Shown piece after piece: positions 46,288 through 56,569 of a stretch of 64,000 bases of DNA; position 1 is the first letter of the stretch; each line of letters begins with the position of its first letter. The notes beneath the pieces were generated by a model. The model had not been told where the DNA came from. It saw only the letters and a program-made list of their open reading frames with translations, and made no database searches. The DNA comes from Begonia masoniana (taxonomy: Eukaryota; Streptophyta; Magnoliopsida; Cucurbitales; Begoniaceae), in assembly GCA_022432975.1 (NCBI GenBank), contig CM039503.1:52003966-52067965 (forward strand), in the 5' to 3' direction. Both the position numbers and the translations under genes were made by a program.

Positions 46288-48144
46288 TCAGGAAGCTTTG
46301 GACTTTGCTGGTGATGGAAGGAGCTGCAACACAATCAAATGCAGCTTCTTAGCCAAAAGAAAAGGAAGAAATCTAAAGTACAAGTAGATTGCACAATTAG
46401 TATTTGAATGAGGACCAACTTAGTCAAATAGTCGGCTCTGCAATTTCTATATAGACACGCGCGGAAATATGTGCACAATTCAGCCCCATCATCGGAGAAA
46501 GCCAGGTCGGCCTAATCTAAGAGTTTGAGGTTTATGTCTTGTCCAGTTCTAGTTCAATGGACAAAGTGACTGGTTAATTGCCCAAGTATGGACTACTAAG
46601 GCTAGCCTAGACCGACCATCTTTTGAGCCGATTTAGGTGATTTTAAAGCCTAATAATATCTTGCCATCATAAACTAAATCCAGAAGAAAAACAGATTCAT
46701 AAAAGAAAAGGAATGCTTCAGATTAAATGGGTGCAATACCTGATAACATGAGATGAGAGAGCTAACAAATCCAAAGGCTCCAGTTACACGAGGAGTGACT
46801 TTCTTTGGAGCCAACTGAAGTAGACCAACTGCTACAACTATGTCCATGGCTGCTTTGGTCAGAGCAAGAGATCTCTCATTCGATTTTTTAAGCTTTTCCC
46901 TGTATTTCTCATCCTGATTTTTCATAAAACGCATTACGAACTTGTAAAAAAACAACACAAGAAGACAGCAAAAAAGCAATTACGATCAGTGTCTGAGTGT
47001 ACTTTATATTTGTCAGTGTTCTTCAGATCTTTCTCCAACTTCTTCATTGATGCAGAAAGCCTTCCAAGCTCCCCAACCTGAGCAAGAAATCAATTCTTTA
47101 ACTTATTAGCTGATTTTTACAAATGTGTACTATCTTGTTCGAGTCATCAGCATTGTTCAGAAATCAAACCTCGCCTGACACAGAGCAAATCGAGGAACCC
47201 AACCAACAGAACAGTGATATCCTCCCGATCAGCTCTGCACGTTCTTTGTTCTGTAAAAGAATAGAACTAAAGCTCAAATCATTTTAATAATCACAAACTT
47301 CATCTTCGAAGATGGGAGCTTTACCTTGTAAATACCGGATCTACCAAGCCAGACAATTTGATCGAGAAAGAGAAAGGTCGATAGTAACGCGTTTTTGGAC
47401 TGTGAGAAGCATCGCGTTAGGAAGACTTAAAAGAGTATTGTTAAGGAAAACAAAAAGTGTATTTAGTAACTACCTTTCCAAGTAAAACAAGAGGAAGAGG
47501 AGTTCCATGAGGAGTGGGGCTAATAAGAGCATTTAAATCATTTACGAACTGCAAATCAACACATTAAGTTCTTAGAGCAGCAGGAGATAAACTCTTCCAC
47601 TCAGATTCGACAAGAAAGAAAAGGGTTCAAATCAAATGTTCATCTTTTATGCATTTTCTTCATCTCTCTTTCATTTATTTGAATCAACAAAATGAAACTC
47701 AACAAGTATAGAAGTTCTCCCAAGCCAATTCCACCAGAAAGACACGTACCAATGCAGAAACAGGACATAGATGCAGTTACACCAAAAACATGACAAAAAC
47801 TCAACTCAACAACGGCTTGATGCCTTAGTATTTTGAGTAAGCTAACAAGATTCATATGAAATATTTCCCACACAGTGTAATTCTTACTGCATCTGATAGT
47901 GATCCAATCAGGAATTGGTAGTGAAAGACATTATAACACGATTAAAGCAAACCTTGAAAAGCCTAAAGACTTTTCGGGCCAAGCTAGTTGATTTGTCAAC
48001 ATTTTGAGCTGCACCAGGCTTTCCATCACTCAAGAACTTCGAGCCATATTGTATAGCTCTGCATATTTTGTCTCTGGCTTCAGCCTTGCTTAGATAAAGA
48101 ACTACCAAAGCAAGCTCTGCTCGGGCCACTTCCAATGTACTCAT
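46288..48144 (-). CDS. PEX11: Peroxisomal membrane protein PEX11 (C/D/E type), intact, seven exons
   Basis: Coding exons: 48144-47953, 47548-47474, 47399-47325, 47250-47170, 47077-47003, 46913-46740 and 46323-46288, all with GT-AG introns and every junction in phase 0. The product is 235 aa, as expected for plant PEX11C/D/E. Recognisable segments: VARAELALVVLYLSKAEARD at the N-terminus, GAAQNVDKSTSLARKVFRL, FVNDLNALISPTPHGTPLPL, KKSNERSLALTKAAMDIVVA and PRVTGAFGFVSSLISCYQ. The last exon encodes only LLPSPAKSKAS. PEX11 proteins shape and elongate the peroxisomal membrane before division. From memory, Arabidopsis PEX11D is next to PMT16, matching the PMT gene here. The C and D types cannot be told apart from this sequence alone. 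Confidence 0.96.
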
Positions 48145-48540
48145 CTCTTACCACAACCTATTCACCTTCCAAAGCTGAAGTAGAACAAAGAAAATTCAAA
48201 GGAACTTAGCATAGAACAAGAAGCTTGATAGAAGAATAATCGAAGAGATTTTTGCACAAAAACCCATTTCATTCTTTCCTTTCCCCCCTATTTACGACGA
48301 CGAAAACACATCTTAATGACAATTTCGACTTACCCACTTTTCGAACAAGACTCTTAGCCAATCTAGACGAAAGAATAGTCACGACGATCAAAGAAATATA
48401 TAAACTGTTCGTCTGGATACCTGAATTTCAGGTCGATTACCGAAGAAACAGGGTTTTTCAATATCAAAAGAGTATTTTCAAGAGAGATAGAGAGAGAGCG
48501 TACCGAAAGGAGTGCCTTGCGTCCTGGAAACTGTGAAAAT
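48145..48540 (-). promoter_or_regulatory. PEX11 5' UTR with an intron
   Basis: A leader exon (about 48540-48421) ends ATTCAG/GTATCC. The acceptor TACTTCAG/CTTTGG at 48175-48174 joins it to the 30-nt leader before the start codon, giving a 5' UTR intron of 246 bp (48175-48420). Leader introns are common in plant genes and often raise expression. The upstream edge of the leader is approximate. The plus-strand frame 48252-48536 is an antisense shadow. Confidence 0.65.
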
Positions 48541-48726
48541 CAGTACATGGGGTTGGGATAAGGACAAGAGACGGGGAGGTTTTAAGCGTCAGCAAATTGT
48601 CCTATTCTCCTTGGGAAGAAGGGTAAGACGCGAACGCAAATGATAAGGGTGGCCATGTCTCATTTTCTCGTGTTTTTCTCTTTAGGTGTTTACTTTATTA
48701 TTCTGATCTATTAAAATAATTATTAA

Positions 48727-49755
48727 TGTATTAAATAATAATTAATATAATTAAAGTATTAAATTAATAATTAATATAATTAAAGTATTAAATTAATAAT
48801 TAATATAATTAAAGTATTAAATTAATAATTAATATAATTAAAGTATTAAATTAATAATTAATATAATTAAAGTATTAAATTAATAATTAATATAATTAAA
48901 GTATTAAATTAATAATTAATATAATTAAAGTATTAAATTAATAATTAATATAATTAAAGTATTAAATTAATAATTAATATAATTAAAGTATTAAATTAAT
49001 AATTAATATAATTAAAGTATTAAATTAATAATTAATATAATTAAAGTATTAAATTAATAATTAATATAATTAAAGTATTAAATTAATAATTAATATAATT
49101 AAAGTATTAAATTAATAATTAATATAATTAAAGTATTAAATTAATAATTAATATAATTAAAGTATTAAATTAATAATTAATATAATTAAAGTATTAAATT
49201 AATAATTAATATAATTAAAGTATTAAATTAATAATTAATATAATTAAAGTATTAAATTAATAATTAATATAATTAAAGTATTAAATTAATAATTAATATA
49301 ATTAAAGTATTAAATTAATAATTAATATAATTAAAGTATTAAATTAATAATTAATATAATTAAAGTATTAAATTAATAATTAATATAATTAAAGTATTAA
49401 ATTAATAATTAATATAATTAAAGTATTAAATTAATAATTAATATAATTAAAGTATTAAATTAATAATTAATATAATTAAAGTATTAAATTAATAATTAAT
49501 ATAATTAAAGTATTAAATTAATAATTAATATAATTAAAGTATTAAATTAATAATTAATATAATTAAAGTATTAAATTAATAATTAATATAATTAAAGTAT
49601 TAAATTAATAATTAATATAATTAAAGTATTAAATTAATAATTAATATAATTAAAGTATTAAATTAATAATTAATATAATTAAAGTATTAAATTAATAATT
49701 AATATAATTAAAGTATTAAATTAATAATTAATATAATTAAAGTATTAAATTAATA
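48727..49755. repeat. 29-bp AT-rich tandem array, about 35 copies
   Basis: The unit is AAAGTATTAAATTAATAATT plus AATATAATT. Copies are essentially identical except for the first one or two. The array starts only about 190 bp upstream of the PEX11 leader, so it forms part of that gene's upstream region. Each unit is almost pure A/T with internal dyads (AATTAATATAATT). It has no mobile-element flank, unlike the other arrays. Confidence 0.95.
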
Positions 49756-50155
49756 GTAAGCTAGTATTACTTTTTTCTCTCTTATGTTATAGACTAGGGG
49801 TAAGCAAAACCGACCCGGATAAGAGAACCGAACCAGAACTGATATATTTGGTCCGATTCTGGTCGATTTTGAACATAAAATAAAAGAATATCGGTTTTTT
49901 TTTTTATCAGAATCGAAGTTTTCGATTCGATTTTTTGGGTTTAATGACACAAAATCACTAAAACCGAATTGGACCACTAACCCTAAAGTACTAACCCAAC
50001 CCAGTAACCCCATTCAGTTCTCACTTCACTTCTCTCTCGAAAGTCGAAGACTCGCAGATGCACACGCAGTCGCCTTGCCACTGGACTGGAGTGCCTCGCC
50101 TCAACAGTCGACTCGCCACTGGAGCGCCTGGCCTCGAGTCCTCGACAGTCGACAG
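49756..50155. other. Intergenic DNA left of the large gypsy LTR
   Basis: Contains AACCGA/CCGAACC-type words and a short CAGTCGACTCGCCACTGGAG-like repeat (50075-50125). The minus-strand frame 49750-50013 has no recognisable domain. Confidence 0.45.
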
Positions 50156-50879
50156 TGTGATGACCCCAACCCGGTCAGGGCCGCCACGGACTATCAATGA
50201 CGTAATCTTGACTTTAAACCCTCGAATAATTCGCATGAAATTTTTCATTTTTACCCAACACACTAAAGCAACCAGACATATACAATTGACCCTCCCCGAT
50301 CAATCCTAAATGGGCTAACTTTAACTTAACGAGATGGGTATACGAGTCCTCAACTCTTAAATCATTAAAAACGAGGTAAAAGTTCTTTTTCAGAAAAACG
50401 TCGACTCGGTTTTTACGCCCTTAAAATACATGGGGATCGCTCGTAAAATACGTTTAAAAAGTATCGAAAAAGGTCGGATTGAAACATGTTGGGAAGAGTC
50501 GAAAATAAAAGAAAGGCACGTGGGTGCCCTGCGGAGCACGCGCACATCACTCGGCGCGCGTGCGCCTGCCACAGCTGCGTGCAGCGCGCGCAGAGCGCGC
50601 GCACAGAGTACGCCAGGGCATGTGTAATGCCCCGAGTTTTCTGAACCCGGTTTGTTACTCATAAGCCCATACGTAACTAAGAAACCCTTAAAACTCTCTC
50701 AAAAATCTAAATTTAACATTTTCTTTTTCTTTTTTTTTTTAAAAAAGAAACTTCAAAACATTTAAATATTTGCAGCGGAAATCATTTGAACCACAATGAA
50801 GTTATACAAAACTACGAAATGCTATTGAATTGTTAAGAAACAATCGGCAAATTTGAAAATCTAGTTTAAACGGCGTAAT

Positions 50880-51388
50880 ACTAGAGAAGTCGCAGAAGTC
50901 AAACACATCTGCCGATTGATAAAGTCAACGGAAGAAGCAGAAACAGAATATAGAAGGTTTCTACCGATGACGTCAGCCAAAAGACATCAACCGATCGCAA
51001 ACGACAAAATACACTCTACATCCTCCGATGACTATACGACAAAAATCCTCCTACATCTACCGATGACGTCAACACGCATCTGCCGATGAGTTTACCGAGA
51101 CATCATCCGATGGACTTTTACCTACACCTTCCGATAGAACAAACCTCATGTACCGGTGATTTTACTGAGGCATCATCCGATGACTATTCTTAAGGCATCT
51201 TCCGATAGAATTAACCTACATCATCCGATGACTTTTCTTAAGGCATCTTCCGATAGAATTAACCTACATCACCCGATACTTTTCTTAAGGCAATCTTCCG
51301 ATAGAATTAACTTACATCCTGATGACTTTTCTTAAGGCCTCTTCGATCAGAAACCAACACAACTTCCCGATAGAAACAATAAGGCATC
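50880..51388 (+). repeat. Degenerate CCGATGA repeats leading into the 48-bp array
   Basis: Irregular units with CTACCGATGACGTCA, CATCTGCCGATGAG, ATCCTCCGATGACTATACG and CATCTTCCGATAGA at variable spacing. These words also occur in the Copia-type LTR at 37500-37800 (for example ACGACAAA next to CTACCGATG). The regular 48-bp array grows out of the last of these. Confidence 0.85.
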
Positions 51389-54300
51389 TTCGATAGAATT
51401 AACCTACATCACCCGATGACTTTTCTTAAGGCATCTTCCGATAGAATTAACCTACATCACCCGATGACTTTTCTTAAGGCATCTTCCGATAGAATTAACC
51501 TACATCACCTGATGACTTTTCTTAAGGCATCTTCCGATAGAATTAACCTACATCACCCGATGACTTTTCTTAAGGCATCTTCCGATAGAATTAACCTACA
51601 TCACCCGATGACTTTTCTTAAGGCATCTTCCGATAGAATTAACCTACATCACCCGATGACTTTTCTTAAGGCATCTTCCGATAGAATTAACCTACATCAC
51701 CCGATGACTTTTCTTAAGGCATCTTCCGATAGAATTAACCTACATCACCCGATGACTTTTCTTAAGGCATCTTCCGATAGAATTAACCTACATCACCCGA
51801 TGACTTTTCTTAAGGCATCTTCCGATAGAATTAACCTACATCACCCGATGACTTTTCTTAAGGCATCTTCCGATAGAATTAACCTACATCACCCGATGAC
51901 TTTTCTTAAGGCATCTTCCGATAGAATTAACCTACATCACCCGATGACTTTTCTTAAGGCATCTTCCGATAGAATTAACCTACATCACCCGATGACTTTT
52001 CTTAAGGCATCTTCCGATAGAATTAACCTACATCACCCGATGACTTTTCTTAAGGCATCTTCCGATAGAATTAACCTACATCACCCGATGACTTTTCTTA
52101 AGGCATCTTCCGATAGAATTAACCTACATCACCCGATGACTTTTCTTAAGGCATCTTCCGATAGAATTAACCTACATCACCCGATGACTTTTCTTAAGGC
52201 ATCTTCCGATAGAATTAACCTACATCACCCGATGACTTTTCTTAAGGCATCTTCCGATAGAATTAACCTACATCACCCGATGACTTTTCTTAAGGCATCT
52301 TCCGATAGAATTAACCTACATCACCCGATGACTTTTCTTAAGGCATCTTCCGATAGAATTAACCTACATCACCCGATGACTTTTCTTAAGGCATCTTCCG
52401 ATAGAATTAACCTACATCACCCGATGACTTTTCTTAAGGCATCTTCCGATAGAATTAACCTACATCACCCGATGACTTTTCTTAAGGCATCTTCCGATAG
52501 AATTAACCTACATCACCCGATGACTTTTCTTAAGGCATCTTCCGATAGAATTAACCTACATCACCCGATGACTTTTCTTAAGGCATCTTCCGATAGAATT
52601 AACCTACATCACCCGATGACTTTTCTTAAGGCATCTTCCGATAGAATTAACCTACATCACCCGATGACTTTTCTTAAGGCATCTTCCGATAGAATTAACC
52701 TACATCACCCGATGACTTTTCTTAAGGCATCTTCCGATAGAATTAACCTACATCACCCGATGACTTTTCTTAAGGCATCTTCCGATAGAATTAACCTACA
52801 TCACCCGATGACTTTTCTTAAGGCATCTTCCGATAGAATTAACCTACATCACCCGATGACTTTTCTTAAGGCATCTTCCGATAGAATTAACCTACATCAC
52901 CCGATGACTTTTCTTAAGGCATCTTCCGATAGAATTAACCTACATCACCCGATGACTTTTCTTAAGGCATCTTCCGATAGAATTAACCTACATCACCCGA
53001 TGACTTTTCTTAAGGCATCTTCCGATAGAATTAACCTACATCACCCGATGACTTTTCTTAAGGCATCTTCCGATAGAATTAACCTACATCACCCGATGAC
53101 TTTTCTTAAGGCATCTTCCGATAGAATTAACCTACATCACCCGATGACTTTTCTTAAGGCATCTTCCGATAGAATTAACCTACATCACCCGATGACTTTT
53201 CTTAAGGCATCTTCCGATAGAATTAACCTACATCACCCGATGACTTTTCTTAAGGCATCTTCCGATAGAATTAACCTACATCACCCGATGACTTTTCTTA
53301 AGGCATCTTCCGATAGAATTAACCTACATCACCCGATGACTTTTCTTAAGGCATCTTCCGATAGAATTAACCTACATCACCCGATGACTTTTCTTAAGGC
53401 ATCTTCCGATAGAATTAACCTACATCACCCGATGACTTTTCTTAAGGCATCTTCCGATAGAATTAACCTACATCACCCGATGACTTTTCTTAAGGCATCT
53501 TCCGATAGAATTAACCTACATCACCCGATGACTTTTCTTAAGGCATCTTCCGATAGAATTAACCTACATCACCCGATGACTTTTCTTAAGGCATCTTCCG
53601 ATAGAATTAACCTACATCACCCGATGACTTTTCTTAAGGCATCTTCCGATAGAATTAACCTACATCACCCGATGACTTTTCTTAAGGCATCTTCCGATAG
53701 AATTAACCTACATCACCCGATGACTTTTCTTAAGGCATCTTCCGATAGAATTAACCTACATCACCCGATGACTTTTCTTAAGGCATCTTCCGATAGAATT
53801 AACCTACATCACCCGATGACTTTTCTTAAGGCATCTTCCGATAGAATTAACCTACATCACCCGATGACTTTTCTTAAGGCATCTTCCGATAGAATTAACC
53901 TACATCACCCGATGACTTTTCTTAAGGCATCTTCCGATAGAATTAACCTACATCACCCGATGACTTTTCTTAAGGCATCTTCCGATAGAATTAACCTACA
54001 TCACCCGATGACTTTTCTTAAGGCATCTTCCGATAGAATTAACCTACATCACCCGATGACTTTTCTTAAGGCATCTTCCGATAGAATTAACCTACATCAC
54101 CCGATGACTTTTCTTAAGGCATCTTCCGATAGAATTAACCTACATCACCCGATGACTTTTCTTAAGGCATCTTCCGATAGAATTAACCTACATCACCCGA
54201 TGACTTTTCTTAAGGCATCTTCCGATAGAATTAACCTACATCACCCGATGACTTTTCTTAAGGCATCTTCCGATAGAATTAACCTACATCACCCGATGAC

Positions 54301-56569
54301 TTTTCTTAAGGCATCTTCCGATAGAATTAACCTACATCACCCGATGACTTTTCTTAAGGCATCTTCCGATAGAATTAACCTACATCACCCGATGACTTTT
54401 CTTAAGGCATCTTCCGATAGAATTAACCTACATCACCCGATGACTTTTCTTAAGGCATCTTCCGATAGAATTAACCTACATCACCCGATGACTTTTCTTA
54501 AGGCATCTTCCGATAGAATTAACCTACATCACCCGATGACTTTTCTTAAGGCATCTTCCGATAGAATTAACCTACATCACCCGATGACTTTTCTTAAGGC
54601 ATCTTCCGATAGAATTAACCTACATCACCCGATGACTTTTCTTAAGGCATCTTCCGATAGAATTAACCTACATCACCCGATGACTTTTCTTAAGGCATCT
54701 TCCGATAGAATTAACCTACATCACCCGATGACTTTTCTTAAGGCATCTTCCGATAGAATTAACCTACATCACCCGATGACTTTTCTTAAGGCATCTTCCG
54801 ATAGAATTAACCTACATCACCCGATGACTTTTCTTAAGGCATCTTCCGATAGAATTAACCTACATCACCCGATGACTTTTCTTAAGGCATCTTCCGATAG
54901 AATTAACCTACATCACCCGATGACTTTTCTTAAGGCATCTTCCGATAGAATTAACCTACATCACCCGATGACTTTTCTTAAGGCATCTTCCGATAGAATT
55001 AACCTACATCACCCGATGACTTTTCTTAAGGCATCTTCCGATAGAATTAACCTACATCACCCGATGACTTTTCTTAAGGCATCTTCCGATAGAATTAACC
55101 TACATCACCCGATGACTTTTCTTAAGGCATCTTCCGATAGAATTAACCTACATCACCCGATGACTTTTCTTAAGGCATCTTCCGATAGAATTAACCTACA
55201 TCACCCGATGACTTTTCTTAAGGCATCTTCCGATAGAATTAACCTACATCACCCGATGACTTTTCTTAAGGCATCTTCCGATAGAATTAACCTACATCAC
55301 CCGATGACTTTTCTTAAGGCATCTTCCGATAGAATTAACCTACATCACCCGATGACTTTTCTTAAGGCATCTTCCGATAGAATTAACCTACATCACCCGA
55401 TGACTTTTCTTAAGGCATCTTCCGATAGAATTAACCTACATCACCCGATGACTTTTCTTAAGGCATCTTCCGATAGAATTAACCTACATCACCCGATGAC
55501 TTTTCTTAAGGCATCTTCCGATAGAATTAACCTACATCACCCGATGACTTTTCTTAAGGCATCTTCCGATAGAATTAACCTACATCACCCGATGACTTTT
55601 CTTAAGGCATCTTCCGATAGAATTAACCTACATCACCCGATGACTTTTCTTAAGGCATCTTCCGATAGAATTAACCTACATCACCCGATGACTTTTCTTA
55701 AGGCATCTTCCGATAGAATTAACCTACATCACCCGATGACTTTTCTTAAGGCATCTTCCGATAGAATTAACCTACATCACCCGATGACTTTTCTTAAGGC
55801 ATCTTCCGATAGAATTAACCTACATCACCCGATGACTTTTCTTAAGGCATCTTCCGATAGAATTAACCTACATCACCCGATGACTTTTCTTAAGGCATCT
55901 TCCGATAGAATTAACCTACATCACCCGATGACTTTTCTTAAGGCATCTTCCGATAGAATTAACCTACATCACCCGATGACTTTTCTTAAGGCATCTTCCG
56001 ATAGAATTAACCTACATCACCCGATGACTTTTCTTAAGGCATCTTCCGATAGAATTAACCTACATCACCCGATGACTTTTCTTAAGGCATCTTCCGATAG
56101 AATTAACCTACATCACCCGATGACTTTTCTTAAGGCATCTTCCGATAGAATTAACCTACATCACCCGATGACTTTTCTTAAGGCATCTTCCGATAGAATT
56201 AACCTACATCACCCGATGACTTTTCTTAAGGCATCTTCCGATAGAATTAACCTACATCACCCGATGACTTTTCTTAAGGCATCTTCCGATAGAATTAACC
56301 TACATCACCCGATGACTTTTCTTAAGGCATCTTCCGATAGAATTAACCTACATCACCCGATGACTTTTCTTAAGGCATCTTCCGATAGAATTAACCTACA
56401 TCACCCGATGACTTTTCTTAAGGCATCTTCCGATAGAATTAACCTACATCACCCGATGACTTTTCTTAAGGCATCTTCCGATAGAATTAACCTACATCAC
56501 CCGATGACTTTTCTTAAGGCATCTTCCGATAGAATTAACCTACATCACCCGATGACTTTTCTTAAGGCA
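51389..56569 (+). repeat. 48-bp tandem array, about 107 copies
   Basis: The unit is GACTTTTCTTAAGGCATCTT, CCGATAGAATTAACCTACAT and CACCCGAT in succession. Apart from one early variant (ACCTGATG near 51506), copies look identical over 5 kb. Because 48 is a multiple of 3 and one phase has no stop, a 1721-codon frame (51416-56581) with a 16-residue period appears. There is no promoter, splice or non-repeat domain, so it is not treated as a gene. Confidence 0.97.

Noticed and set aside
46674..46979. Longer last exon of PEX11 continuing past SCYQ into VLHPFNL
   Set aside because: A GT donor follows SCYQ and a good acceptor upstream of LLPSPAKSKAS (46323) restores the expected 235-aa length and C-terminus.
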